64,000 nucleotides of DNA from CBDFFW01 sp965246945 (GCA_965246945.1 CBDFFW010000001.1:682001-746000); one strand, 5' to 3'. Counted from the first letter of the stretch, positions 48,663-57,481 are shown. Notes: generated from the sequence alone by a model not told the origin. Made by a program: numbers and translations.

Positions 48663-51600
48663 ATGCTATTTAATCGCTTGCGGCTCACGGGTTTTAAGTC
48701 ATTTGTCGAGGCGACCGAGCTCAAAATTGATAAGGGTTTGACTGGGATTATTGGGCCCAATGGCTGCGGTAAATCGAATTTGGTGGAAGCGCTGCGCTGG
48801 GTGATGGGCGAAAGCAATGCGCGGCGGCTGCGTGGCGGCGAAATGGATGATGTGATTTTTAATGGTTCGGCCAACCGCGCCAGCCGTAATTTGGCTGAAG
48901 TGGTGCTGAGCATTGATAACACGGCGCGTGATGCACCGGCCGCATTCAATATCGCTGAAAATCTGGAAATCAGCCGCCGGATTGAACGTGGGGTGGGTTC
49001 TGATTTTTTAATCAACGGCAAACATACCCGCGCGCGGGATGTGCAAACTTTTCTGGCGGATTTGGCCAGCGGTGCTTCCAGCGCTGCCTTAGTCAGTCAA
49101 GGGCGGGTGGGCGCGATTGTGAATGCCAAGCCGAGCGAGCGGCGGCAGTTGTTGGAAGAAGCCGCTGGCGTAGCCGGTCTCCGCGCGCGGCGGCGCGAAG
49201 CGGAACTGCGCCTGCAAGCGGCGGATGCGAATTTGCTGCGTGTGGACGATGTGTTGGGTGGTTTGGAAACACAGGTAAATTCTTTGCGGAAACAGGCGCG
49301 GCAGGCGATTAAGTATCGCCAACTTTCGGAAGAAATCAAAAATGCGGAAGTGGCGTGGCTGGTGAAACAACATGGCTTGTTGCAAAGCGAAGCGGAAAAT
49401 TTGAATGCGGCGATTGTGGCCGCCGAAAATGCCTTGGCGCAAGCGGCTGAAAATGTAGCCAGTACGCAAACCATGCAATTGGCTGCTGCGGAGGCGGTCG
49501 ATGCGCAACGCCGTGAACACAGCGTGTTTAGTGCGCAGGTGCAGCGCTTGGTGATTGAAAATGAAACGCTGACGCGTGAATTGGCAGCGATTGATCAGCA
49601 ACAGGCCGCACTGGCTGGCCAAAGCCAGCAAGTGGCCCAGGATATTGCGTATGAAGAAACCCAAATGCAGGAAGCGCAAATCAAATTGGGTTTATTAGAT
49701 GAAGAACAAGCAGAATTATTAGTGGCGCGTGAAGCAGCCATCGAAACGATTAATACGGCGCAGTTGCAATGGAATGACGCGCAAGCAGCCCAAACGCAAT
49801 ATGAACAAGCCTTAGGCGAATTAACGCGCAGCCATGCGAAAATCGAGGCCGAACGGCATAGTTTAAACCAGCAGCAACGTGCATTGGAGCAACGCCAGTC
49901 ACAGTTGCAAAATCAACTGACGCAATTGCAAAACAAGCTGGCACAATTGCAAACACAATTGGCGCATACCGCCGATCTACCAGCGTTGACCGCCGCGCGT
50001 GATGCCGCCCAAGCGGCCATTGAGGTGGCGACTGTGCAGCAGCAAACAGCAGAACTGGCCAGACAGCAAGCTGATATTGCCTATAAAGAAACCCGCCAAG
50101 CCTGGCAAGCGGCCGAAAGTATTCGCGCGAAATTGCAGGCGGAGCATGATGCATTGGCGGCATTGTTGCAGCGCGATGGCGCCAAAGGCGTGCTCGATCA
50201 GCTCAGCGTTGCGCCTGGGTTTGAAACCGCTTTGGCGATGGCGTTGGGGGATGCGGCGCAGGCTGCTTTGGACTCTGCTCAGGCTTATTACTGGCAGAAT
50301 CTACCGCAAGTGTTGTTACCAAATTTACCGGCCGGCGCAACTTCCCTGGCCGAACAGGTGCAAGCACCGCCAGCACTGACACGCTGCATGGGCATGATTG
50401 GCTTGGTGAATAGCGATGAGATGGGCGAGCGCTTGCAGCAGCAATTGCAACCAGGCCAATTATTGGTTAGTGCGGCCGGTGCCATGTGGCGCTGGGATGG
50501 GTTGACGATTAAAGCGGGGACATTAACGCCAGCAGCTGTGCGCTTGCAGCAACGCAACCGGTTGATTGCGATCAGCACCGAATTATCAGTACAAAATGCT
50601 GAAACGGCGCAAGTGCAGGAAGCGTATAAAGCGGCGGAGAGCGCTGCCCAAACAGCACAAGCCAATGAGCAGCAAATGCGCGCTGCTTATAGCCAAGCGG
50701 TGCGCGGACAGGCCGATGCGGTGCGCGCCTATGACCAAGCGCAAACTGCCACGCAGGCGGCCCAGCAGCAGGTGTTAACCGCGCAGGAACAGATTACACA
50801 GGGGCATGCTTCCCTGGCAGAACTTGATATCCAAAAAGAAGCATTGCTGGTGCAGTTAAATGCAATGGTGCCAACCAGTGAATTATTGGTGGCCAGTGGG
50901 GCAGCGCAAAACCGGCAGGATGCGGCACGCATTGCCGCCCGCGGGGCACAAACGGCGTATGATGAATTACAATTTGCTGCCCGCCAACGCAGTCAGCGTT
51001 TGCAAGTCATTGAACAAGAACAAACTCAGTTACAACAGCGGCAGGGTAAAGCGGGTGAGCGTTTGGATAATCTGAAAATACGCGCTGAACAATTAGCAAG
51101 CGAGCAAGAAATATTGATTGCCAAACCGGCGGCGCTTAAAATCAGCCAAGCGCAGGTGCAGCAGGCGTTACTGGATCAGCAAGATCAATTGGCGAAAATG
51201 GCGGCGGATGTGGCCGATGCCGAAGCTAATCACCGCGCATCCGAACAGGTGTTGCGCGGCGCAGCAAATACGCTTGGCGCGTCGCGGGAAGCGCGTATTC
51301 GGTTGGAAGGACAGGGCGATTTATTCAAGCATCGCAGCCACGAATTGAATGCGAAAGCGCAGCAAGCGCTGGGCGTGAGCATGCTAGAATTATCCCAAAA
51401 TCACGGGCTAAATGCAGCAGCATTGGAACAGCCATTGCTGGAATTAGAAACCCAATTGCAAAAAGCCATTCGCCAGCGCGATGGGTTAGGACCGGTGAAT
51501 TTGCGCGCTGAAGTAGAATTAAATGAGCTAGAAGCGCAGCATACCATCACCGCCAGCGAAAAAGCCGAATTAACCGCTGCCATTGCGCGGTTGCGCGGAG

Positions 51601-52118
51601 CCATCGGCCATTTAAACCGCGAAGCGCGCGAAAGGTTGCGTGAAGCATTTGAGCAGGTGAATGGCCATTTCAAGATTTTGTTTGGAGAATTATTTAAAGG
51701 CGGACAAGCGGAATTGCGGTTGGTTGATTCTGAAGATCCACTTGAAGCCGGTTTGGAAATTGTGGCGCAGCCACCGGGGAAAAAACTGCAATCGCTATCG
51801 TTGTTATCAGGGGGCGAACAGGCGCTAACCGCCATGGCGCTGATTTTCGCGATGTTCAAAACCAAACCGTCACCCATTTGCGTGTTGGATGAGGTGGATG
51901 CACCGCTGGATGACGCGAATGTGGACCGCTTTTGCACGCTGCTGGAAGCGATGGCGAAGGAAGATAAAACGCGGTTCCTGGTGATTACGCATCACCGTTT
52001 GACCATGGCGCGCATGGACCGGCTTTATGGGGTGACGATGGGCGAGCCTGGCATTTCGCAATTAGTTTCGGTTGATCTAAACCGCGCCACAGCGATGGTG
52101 GATAAAGTTGCGGCTTAA
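48663..52118 (+). CDS. smc: Chromosome segregation ATPase SMC
   Basis: Condensin core subunit, 1151 residues. The Walker A motif GIIGPNGCGKSNLVEALRWV is near residue 30, with SGASSALVSQGRVGAI after it. Long coiled coils very rich in Gln and Ala (about 165-480 and 640-960) flank a hinge around 500-620 (APGFETALAMALGDAAQ, PAGATSLAEQV). The signature LSGGEQALTAMALIFAM and Walker B ICVLDEVDAPLDDANVDRF are at the C-terminal head. The hinge and head motifs identify SMC rather than MukB or Rad50. scpA and scpB are not adjacent. Confidence 0.96.
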   Translation: MLFNRLRLTGFKSFVEATELKIDKGLTGIIGPNGCGKSNLVEALRWVMGESNARRLRGGEMDDVIFNGSANRASRNLAEVVLSIDNTARDAPAAFNIAENLEISRRIERGVGSDFLINGKHTRARDVQTFLADLASGASSAALVSQGRVGAIVNAKPSERRQLLEEAAGVAGLRARRREAELRLQAADANLLRVDDVLGGLETQVNSLRKQARQAIKYRQLSEEIKNAEVAWLVKQHGLLQSEAENLNAAIVAAENALAQAAENVASTQTMQLAAAEAVDAQRREHSVFSAQVQRLVIENETLTRELAAIDQQQAALAGQSQQVAQDIAYEETQMQEAQIKLGLLDEEQAELLVAREAAIETINTAQLQWNDAQAAQTQYEQALGELTRSHAKIEAERHSLNQQQRALEQRQSQLQNQLTQLQNKLAQLQTQLAHTADLPALTAARDAAQAAIEVATVQQQTAELARQQADIAYKETRQAWQAAESIRAKLQAEHDALAALLQRDGAKGVLDQLSVAPGFETALAMALGDAAQAALDSAQAYYWQNLPQVLLPNLPAGATSLAEQVQAPPALTRCMGMIGLVNSDEMGERLQQQLQPGQLLVSAAGAMWRWDGLTIKAGTLTPAAVRLQQRNRLIAISTELSVQNAETAQVQEAYKAAESAAQTAQANEQQMRAAYSQAVRGQADAVRAYDQAQTATQAAQQQVLTAQEQITQGHASLAELDIQKEALLVQLNAMVPTSELLVASGAAQNRQDAARIAARGAQTAYDELQFAARQRSQRLQVIEQEQTQLQQRQGKAGERLDNLKIRAEQLASEQEILIAKPAALKISQAQVQQALLDQQDQLAKMAADVADAEANHRASEQVLRGAANTLGASREARIRLEGQGDLFKHRSHELNAKAQQALGVSMLELSQNHGLNAAALEQPLLELETQLQKAIRQRDGLGPVNLRAEVELNELEAQHTITASEKAELTAAIARLRGAIGHLNREARERLREAFEQVNGHFKILFGELFKGGQAELRLVDSEDPLEAGLEIVAQPPGKKLQSLSLLSGGEQALTAMALIFAMFKTKPSPICVLDEVDAPLDDANVDRFCTLLEAMAKEDKTRFLVITHHRLTMARMDRLYGVTMGEPGISQLVSVDLNRATAMVDKVAA

Positions 52119-52169
52119 AAATTTTTGCAGATATTTGCGTTAAGCTTACCAAAGCAGCATAATATTGCC

Positions 52170-52541
52170 ATGAACAGAAGTCTCTCATTTGATAATTATG
52201 GCGATTATGCAGTCGCTCGCGAAGATCGCAGTGCTGTTGCAGTAGATCCAGATGGTCCAGCGGCCGCTCGGATTTTGCGTTGCGAAGCAATGGCACAGCC
52301 ATTTCCAGCTATTGCTGTTCGTGGTAAAATGAGTGCTATAGGTGCTGTTCCAGTTGATCTTCATAATCCTGATTTAGAGCCTCGCTTAAGAGATAGAATT
52401 TTATCAGCGCGGGCGGCAGAGAACATGTCTTCAATGACTGCAGCAGTTGCAATTGACACACGAGATGTTCTTATTGGTGCTGATGCAGATGGTCCCATTG
52501 ATTTGAGGACGGCTTACCGTGCAAGGAACTGGACCCTTTAA
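52170..52541 (+). CDS. Hypothetical protein, 123 aa
   Basis: Not recognised. From ATG at 52170, it reads as a soluble protein without signal peptide or membrane helix. It contains two related stretches, AVAVDPDGPAAARILR and LIGADADGPIDLRTAYR, about 80 residues apart, and VRGKMSAIGAVPVDLHNPDL between. It follows smc by 51 nt on the same strand and is followed by a small hairpin repeat. Coding is supported by an uninterrupted frame of plausible composition only. Confidence 0.4.
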   Translation: MNRSLSFDNYGDYAVAREDRSAVAVDPDGPAAARILRCEAMAQPFPAIAVRGKMSAIGAVPVDLHNPDLEPRLRDRILSARAAENMSSMTAAVAIDTRDVLIGADADGPIDLRTAYRARNWTL

Positions 52542-52564
52542 TTAGTTAATTTGTTGTGCGCTGG

Positions 52565-52584
52565 ATGCCAGCTTTCGCTGGCAT
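52565..52584. repeat. Short hairpin, likely family B fragment
   Basis: ATGCCAGC-TTTC-GCTGGCAT followed by GACGCG. It is a perfect 8-bp hairpin between the unknown gene and yebC. The flanks CTGGATGCC and GGCATGACG resemble the ends of family B elements. Confidence 0.6.
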
Positions 52585-52613
52585 GACGCGAGAAAAAATG
52601 GCAAATATAAATT

Positions 52614-53366
52614 ATGGCTGGCCATTCCAAGTTTAAAAATATTCAGCACCGCAAGGGTGCGCAAGATGCCAAGCGTTCGAAGCAATTTATTAAAATCAGC
52701 CGGGAAATAACCACAGCGGCGCGCCTGGGTGCGCCCGATCCAGCGACCAATCCGCGATTACGGGCCGCATTGGCGGCGGCGCGGGCCATGAATATGCCGC
52801 GGGACCGGTGGGAACGCGCCATTAAATCCGCCACCAGTGCCAATGATGGTGAGAATTACGAAGAAATCCGTTATGAAGGTTACGGCCCAGGTGGCGTGGC
52901 GATTATTATTGACGCGCTGACCGATAACCGCAACCGCACCGCGCCCGAAATGCGCACGGCTTTTGGTAAGTATAGCGGGGCTTTGGGTGAAAGTAATTCG
53001 GTGGCTTATATGTTTAACCGGCTGGGCCAGATTACCTATCCCACCACGATTGGGGATGCCGATGCGGTATTTGAAGCAGCGGTAGAAGCGGGAGCCGACA
53101 ATGTTGAAAGCGACTGGGAAGCGCATATTGTAACCTGTGCATTTGATGATTTTGCCGCGGTGCGTGATGGCCTGGAGGCAAAGTTTGGCGTGGCACAAAG
53201 TGCTAAATTAATTTGGCAACCTACCATCACCAGCGCACCGAATGATGAGCAGTTGGTGCAGGTGTTAAAGCTGATTGAGGTATTGGAAGATAATGACGAT
53301 GTGCAAACGGTGACGGCCAACTTCGATGTCAGCGATGAAGCGTTAGAACGCGCTTTGGCGGTTTGA
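52614..53366 (+). CDS. YebC/PmpR family regulatory protein
   Basis: 250-residue YebC/PmpR/TACO1-family protein, implicated in transcription control or in helping ribosomes through difficult sequences. The N-terminus MAGHSKFKNIQHRKGAQDAK is the family hallmark, followed by ITTAARLGAPDPATNPRLRA and AARAMNMPRDRWERAI. YEGYGPGGVAIIIDALTDNR and later VESDWEAHIVTC are in the middle domain. It overlaps the ribD ATG by one base and is co-transcribed with it. The usual neighbour ruvC is absent. Confidence 0.94.
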   Translation: MAGHSKFKNIQHRKGAQDAKRSKQFIKISREITTAARLGAPDPATNPRLRAALAAARAMNMPRDRWERAIKSATSANDGENYEEIRYEGYGPGGVAIIIDALTDNRNRTAPEMRTAFGKYSGALGESNSVAYMFNRLGQITYPTTIGDADAVFEAAVEAGADNVESDWEAHIVTCAFDDFAAVRDGLEAKFGVAQSAKLIWQPTITSAPNDEQLVQVLKLIEVLEDNDDVQTVTANFDVSDEALERALAV

Positions 53367-54460
53367 TGTACGATTACCATTATATGCAATTGGCTTTGCG
53401 TTTGGCTGCGCGGGGTTTGGGCAATACCTGGCCGAGTCCGGCAGTGGGTTGTGTGATTGTCAAAGATAACCAGATTATTGGGCGTGGGTGGACGCAAGCC
53501 GGCGGTCATCCGCATGCTGAAAGCATGGCGTTGCAACAAGCAGGTGTCGCAGCGCAGGGTGCGACGGTTTATGTGACTTTAGAGCCGTGTTTTCAGCGGC
53601 GGACAAATACGACTTGCCTTGCACTATTGCAGGCTGCAGGTGTGGCGCGTGTGGTGATTGCCTGCACTGATCCCGATCCGCGCACGCAAGGCCAAAGTAT
53701 TACAGCGTTAAAACATAGCGGTATACAAACGGAAGTGGGTTTATGTGCAGCAGAAGCACAGGCGTTAAATGCGGGTTTCTTTTTGCGGCTGCAAGCGCGG
53801 CGGCCATTCGTTACGTTGAAAGCGGGAACGTCGCTAGATGGCAAAATTGCGTTATCTAATGGTGAAAGCAAATGGCTAACCAGCGAAGCCAGCCGCAATT
53901 ATGCGCAACTACTACGCGCACAGCATGATGGGGTGCTGGTGGGCATCAATACCGTAGTGGCGGATGATCCGCAGTTGACTTGCCGGTTGGCTGGCCTGCC
54001 CAAAAAGCCGACAGTGCGCATTGTGCTGGATAGCCAATTGCGTTTGCCGATTAAAAGTCAGTTGGCGCAAACCGCCCAAAAAGCGCCGGTATGGGTTATA
54101 ACTTGTCAAAGCCTCGATAACCTGCAGGCCAAGGCATTACAAAATTTAGGTGTGGAAATTATCACAGTGCCAGCGGGTGCCGATAGCAAAACTGATCTTA
54201 CTTTGGCGATGGCGGCGCTGGCCGAGCGTGGGCTTACGCGGGTGTGGGTAGAAGGCGGTGGGCAGGTGCTGAGCAGTTTTTGGCAGTTGGATTTATGGGA
54301 TGAATTGGTATTGTTTCAAGCGCCCGTATTATTGGGCAATGATGGCCGCGCGGCGTGGCAAGATTTTAATTTAAATAGTTTGAGTGAAGCTAAGCATTTG
54401 CAAGCCGTTGCCCAGCGTAAAATTGGCAATGACCTGTTTACCCGTTGGCAGCAGGCATAA
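53366..54460 (+). CDS. ribD: Riboflavin biosynthesis deaminase/reductase RibD (variant zinc site)
   Basis: Bifunctional enzyme performing the deamination and side-chain reduction steps of riboflavin synthesis; 364 residues. The deaminase domain has PSPAVGCVIVKDNQIIGRGW, GHPHAE, and VTLEPCFQRRTNTTCLALLQ. The two zinc cysteines keep normal spacing, but the usual SHxGRTPP between them is replaced by FQRRTNTT. The reductase domain begins RPFVTLKAGTSLDGKIALSN and shows ESKWLTSEASR, GINTVVADDPQLTCR and VWVEGGGQVLSSF. ATG at 53366 overlaps the yebC stop (TGATG). Other rib genes are not in the window. Confidence 0.92.
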   Translation: MYDYHYMQLALRLAARGLGNTWPSPAVGCVIVKDNQIIGRGWTQAGGHPHAESMALQQAGVAAQGATVYVTLEPCFQRRTNTTCLALLQAAGVARVVIACTDPDPRTQGQSITALKHSGIQTEVGLCAAEAQALNAGFFLRLQARRPFVTLKAGTSLDGKIALSNGESKWLTSEASRNYAQLLRAQHDGVLVGINTVVADDPQLTCRLAGLPKKPTVRIVLDSQLRLPIKSQLAQTAQKAPVWVITCQSLDNLQAKALQNLGVEIITVPAGADSKTDLTLAMAALAERGLTRVWVEGGGQVLSSFWQLDLWDELVLFQAPVLLGNDGRAAWQDFNLNSLSEAKHLQAVAQRKIGNDLFTRWQQA

Positions 54461-54464
54461 AAAA

Positions 54465-54488
54465 AGGCCGTACCAAATGGCACGGCCT
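54465..54488 (-). terminator. Terminator between ribD and rpmB
   Basis: AGGCCGTACC-AAAT-GGCACGGCCT forms a 10-bp stem with one mismatch. On the minus strand it is followed by seven T residues, making a strong rpmB terminator. On the plus strand it may weakly stop ribD transcription. Confidence 0.88.
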
Positions 54489-54508
54489 GTTTATTAAAAT
54501 GTTTAAGC

Positions 54509-54802
54509 TTAAACGGCAGTAGCGGTCGCTACTTTGCCTAATTGGCGCTTTAGCTGACGCATAATTGGGGTCAAACGGGTAGCAGGCGTGGTCAGCACAT
54601 ATTGGTCAATCCCGCCATTATGTTCGATGGTACGCAGACCGGCGGTGGTAACACGCAATTTGATCGCGCGGCCCAATTTTTGACTATACAGGCTGGTATC
54701 CTGCAAATTCGGCATAAAACGCCGTTTGGTTTTGCGGTTGGAATGCGAAACATTATGGCCTGACATAGGCTTTTTACCGGTAACTGTGCAAACGCGTGAC
54801 AT
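54509..54802 (-). CDS. rpmB: 50S ribosomal protein L28
   Basis: Large-subunit ribosomal protein, 97 residues. It begins MSRVCTVTGKKPMSGHNVSH and continues SNRKTKRRFMPNLQ, which fixes the ATG at 54802 and discards a longer frame. The C-terminus ends in Ala/Thr/Val residues. Preceded on the strand by coq7 47 bp away and followed by a strong terminator. Confidence 0.96.
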   Translation of the reverse strand: MSRVCTVTGKKPMSGHNVSHSNRKTKRRFMPNLQDTSLYSQKLGRAIKLRVTTAGLRTIEHNGGIDQYVLTTPATRLTPIMRQLKRQLGKVATATAV

Positions 54803-54849
54803 GATGGCCTGATTATTGAAGCGTTGCAGCGCTAGTTGCAACTTTTTTA

Positions 54850-55410
54850 TTACAGCCGTTCGCTGACCCAAATGGCCCCGCGGCAGATGGTTTTAATAGT
54901 GTGGTAGAGCAGGCGGTAGGCGGGGGCTTGTTCGGCATCATGGGCCAAGCCGATATCGCGGTGCTCTAATTCCTCGGCTTGGAATTTTTTAATGGCTGTT
55001 TTTAATGGCTTTTCGGCTTCAGATAATTCCTGCAATTGGGCTTCGTAATGGCCGTCAATCACTTCTTCGACCGCGACGGTGCAGGCCATGGCCGCTTTTT
55101 CGCCCAGCAAGGCGGTGGCAGCCCCGAGGCCAAAGCCGAAAACTTGCCATAGTGGATGCAGGGCTGTGGGGCGGATCCGGCGCTGGCGCAATTGATCGGC
55201 AAAATATTCCAGATGGACTTCTTCTTGTTCGGCCATGTGTTGCAGCATGGAGGCAATCGGTTTTTTGCCGAGAATGGCCAATTGGCCGCGATAAATCTGC
55301 TGCGCGCCAAATTCGCCGGCATGATTCACGCGGATGACGCGGTCGATATAATCTGCCTCAGGCAAATCGCCTGGCAAGTTTTTAACTTTTGTGTTTGGTT
55401 TGACAGGCAT
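54850..55410 (-). CDS. coq7: Demethoxyubiquinone hydroxylase Coq7
   Basis: Di-iron monooxygenase of ubiquinone synthesis adding the last ring hydroxyl; 186 residues. Ferritin-like iron ligands are visible: Glu in NHAGEFGAQQIY, EQEEVHLEYF, AVEEVIDGHY and EELEHRDIG. The helices AAMACTVAVEEV and YHTIKTICRGAIWVSERL are membrane-facing. MPVKPNTK is the preferred start; a Met four codons upstream is possible. The 5' end overlaps dsbB by about 29 bp, so the two are translationally coupled. Coq7 is the usual enzyme for this step in alphaproteobacteria. Confidence 0.95.
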   Translation of the reverse strand: MPVKPNTKVKNLPGDLPEADYIDRVIRVNHAGEFGAQQIYRGQLAILGKKPIASMLQHMAEQEEVHLEYFADQLRQRRIRPTALHPLWQVFGFGLGAATALLGEKAAMACTVAVEEVIDGHYEAQLQELSEAEKPLKTAIKKFQAEELEHRDIGLAHDAEQAPAYRLLYHTIKTICRGAIWVSERL

Positions 55411-55876
55411 GATATAGGGCAATCCAGCTATACCCTAAACATAGGGCGGAGAGCAATGCGTTCCACCGTGCGAGTGACTGGCCGAGCAGGCGATATGGAA
55501 TATCGGCGCAACTGCTGGCATGGGCAGGCAGGCTGGCGTAAAAATCATCGAGTGTAGCGGCGGATAAATCGGCCGTGCAGGCACTGCTGCTCCACCATAT
55601 TTCCTCTACGCCGATATGGTAAAAGGCAAGGACCAAACTGGTGAGCCAAATGATCGATTGTAAGGCGAGTAATTTATTTGTGTAGGGCTTGGCAGGTGGC
55701 CACAATATTGCCAAGCCTGGTATAACCGCCAGCGCATAGGGTACCCGTTGCCACAGGCATAAATGGCAAGGCTGCCAGCCGAAAGCATATTGCATGATGA
55801 ACACGCAGGTCAGTGCGCTTGCTGCGCTTAAGGCCAGTAACCGGATTGTCCAAACAGGTTTTAATAAATGTTGCAC
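55382..55876 (-). CDS. DsbB-family disulfide bond formation protein
   Basis: Inner-membrane quinone reductase reoxidising periplasmic DsbA; about 164 residues with four membrane helices. The first periplasmic pair is in GWQPCHLCLWQR and the second pair is in SSSACTADL and HASSCADIPYR. The start is uncertain: GTG at 55876 (MQHLLKPVWTIRLLAL) is preferred over TTG at 55912, and neither has a clear ribosome-binding site. It overlaps coq7 at its 3' end. A dsbA partner is not in the window. Confidence 0.88.
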   Translation of the reverse strand: MQHLLKPVWTIRLLALSAASALTCVFIMQYAFGWQPCHLCLWQRVPYALAVIPGLAILWPPAKPYTNKLLALQSIIWLTSLVLAFYHIGVEEIWWSSSACTADLSAATLDDFYASLPAHASSCADIPYRLLGQSLARWNALLSALCLGYSWIALYHACQTKHKS

Positions 55877-55896
55877 AATGGTTAGCTTAAACAAAA

Positions 55897-56458
55897 TTAT
55901 GATGACTGCCAATCAGCGCGAATATTGGCCAGCAATTGCGGGAAATTTAAATAGCCAGCAGCCGCGTTAAAATGGCCTGCGCCTGGCATCAAATGAAATT
56001 GGCCATTTAGTTGCTGGCACATTGTTTGTGATAAAGCAGTTGGTACATAGGGATCGTTATCGCTGGCATAAATATGAAATTGCGTGGCCTGCTGGATAAT
56101 CTGAGCAAAATTAAAACTGCCGGTTAGAAAACTTTCATTGAGCGGATCGAACTGGGTACTAACAAGTGGCTGTGCGAAACCAGCCACCAAATAACAACCG
56201 GCAATTGGGATGAGGCTTTGTTCTAGCAGGCGCAAAGCGAAAGCGCAGCCGATACTATGGGCGATGAGTATGGTATCAGGGGTTAAGGCGCCAACTTGTG
56301 CGGTAAAACTGCGGCGCCAATTGGCCAGATTTTGACCTGTTGGCGTTGGCAATTCAGGTGTTTGAACCTCCCAGCCTAATTGTTAATTCAGCGGTCAGCA
56401 ACGGAAACCAGTTTTCCTGCGAATGGCCGTAAGCGCCGTGAATGATGATAGCTCGCAT
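55897..56458 (-). pseudogene. RBBP9/YdeN-type serine hydrolase, frameshifted
   Basis: Alpha/beta hydrolase of about 187 residues broken in two. The N-terminal frame from ATG at 56458 reads MRAIIIHGAYGHSQENWFPL then LTAEL and soon stops. The frame shifted by one base near 56380-56390 continues LGWEVQTPELPTPTGQNLAN and then contains the nucleophile IAHSIGC, DNDPYVP with Asp and GAGHFN with His, a full catalytic triad. One extra base in TTAACAATTAGG explains the break. It could be a true inactivation or a sequencing error. Its 5' side meets a family B repeat; dsbB follows downstream. Confidence 0.8.
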
Positions 56459-56485
56459 GTCTGTGCATAAGTCAGATGTAGCGCT

Positions 56486-56567
56486 TTGTCATCCTCGCGC
56501 GTAGTGCGGCGATCCAAATAAAATGCAGATTTTGGCTCCCTAGCTTGCTATACTAGCTGAGGATGAC
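56486..56567. repeat. Palindromic element, family B, copy 2
   Basis: Imperfect inverted repeat with ends TTTGTCATCCTCGCG and AGCTGAGGATGACA and an inner GATCCAA/TTGG pair. It occupies the gap between the divergent hydrolase and amidase genes. Its right end GAGGATGACA contains the amidase start codon. Confidence 0.8.
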
Positions 56568-57066
56568 AGTGATCGATACCACCACTTGGCGCAGCCCGAA
56601 TTTTAACAGTCGGAACGGACAGGCGATTGATATGGTGATTATCCATTTCACGGGCATGCCAACGGCTGAAGCGGCTCTGCAGCGGTTATGTGACCCCTTA
56701 GCTGAAGTCAGCGCGCATTATGTGATTGATGAAGATGGTACGGTATATCAGTTAGTAGATGAAGTCCAGCGCACCTGGCATGCGGGGGTGAGTGAATGGT
56801 CGGGGGATAGCAATATCAATTCACGGTCACTTGGCATTGAACTGATTAATCCGGGTTATGAATTCGGTTACCGCGCATTTCCGAGCCCGCAAATTGCGGC
56901 GTTGATTGCTTTGCTTAAAGATATATTCGCGCGGCATGCGATTCCGTTGGAACGCGTATTAGGTCATAGTGATATTGCACCAGACCGAAAGCAGGATCCC
57001 GGGCATTTGTTTCCGTGGGGGAAGCTTAATCATGCCGGCGTTGCTAAACATCCTACCTCATCCTGA
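56563..57066 (+). CDS. AmpD-like N-acetylmuramyl-L-alanine amidase
   Basis: Zinc amidase of the amidase_2 fold, 167 residues, with no signal peptide and therefore probably cytosolic muropeptide recycling like AmpD. SPNFNSRNGQAIDMVIIHFT carries the first His ligand, VSAHYVIDEDGTVYQLV and RTWHAGVSEW follow, SLGIELINPG is typical, and GHSDIAPDRKQDPG carries the remaining ligands. The ATG (56563) lies in the right arm of a family B palindrome; GTG six bases on (56569) is just outside it. The last residues (HPTSS) and the stop lie in a family A palindrome. The gene is thus bounded by repeat-derived ends on both sides. Confidence 0.9.
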   Translation: MTVIDTTTWRSPNFNSRNGQAIDMVIIHFTGMPTAEAALQRLCDPLAEVSAHYVIDEDGTVYQLVDEVQRTWHAGVSEWSGDSNINSRSLGIELINPGYEFGYRAFPSPQIAALIALLKDIFARHAIPLERVLGHSDIAPDRKQDPGHLFPWGKLNHAGVAKHPTSS

Positions 57067-57159
57067 GTAGCTGCGCAGCAGCGTATCGAAGGATGCTCCA
57101 ACTGAATCGATCTATTAAGCATCCTTCGATACGCTGCTGCGCAGCTACTCAGGATGAGG
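57056..57159. repeat. Palindromic element, family A, copy 4 (perfect arms)
   Basis: Perfect inverted repeat: 42-nt arms at 57056-57097 and 57118-57159 with no mismatch, and a 20-nt loop. The arm starts CCTCATCCTGAGTAGCTGCG and ends CGAAGGATGCT. It contains the amidase stop codon and lies 4 bp before the convergent lipoprotein stop. Perfect arms suggest it is the youngest copy. Confidence 0.97.
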
Positions 57160-57163
57160 CCAG

Positions 57164-57481
57164 TTAATACGTGCATTGGTAAGCAATCGTTACGCGGCTT
57201 TGAATGCACTCATGACTAGCATCGCCATATTGCAGACATTGCGAGGTGCCGCCGCCGAATTGCTGGGCATTGTTATAACCCCAGCCCTGGCAGCGCGCTT
57301 TGGCTGTTTGCTGGGCTTGTTGCCAATTGATGACCGGTTGTTCGATGGTTTCATAAATATCATAGGATAAATTGATAATGCCATCGGCGCGGCTGCCGCC
57401 GGTTGCTTCGGGCACTTTAATAGTGGCGCAGGCAGTTAAAATGGTTAAGCCAGTCAGGCTAGTAATAATAAATCTTTTCAT
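57164..57481 (-). CDS. YecR-like lipoprotein
   Basis: Small secreted lipoprotein of 105 residues. The signal peptide ends in the lipobox LTAC at about residues 15-18. The mature part has GGSRADGIINLSYDIYE, ARCQGWGYNNAQQFGGGTSQ and CLQYG, then a cysteine-rich end (SHECIQSRVTIAYQCTY). This pattern, with several conserved cysteines, matches the YecR family, a member of the flagellar regulon in enterobacteria. No flagellar genes are adjacent. Function unknown. Confidence 0.72.
   Translation of the reverse strand: MKRFIITSLTGLTILTACATIKVPEATGGSRADGIINLSYDIYETIEQPVINWQQAQQTAKARCQGWGYNNAQQFGGGTSQCLQYGDASHECIQSRVTIAYQCTY

Noticed and set aside
51401..51937. Open frame opposite the 3' end of smc
   Set aside because: It is the complement of the SMC head domain and has no recognisable features.
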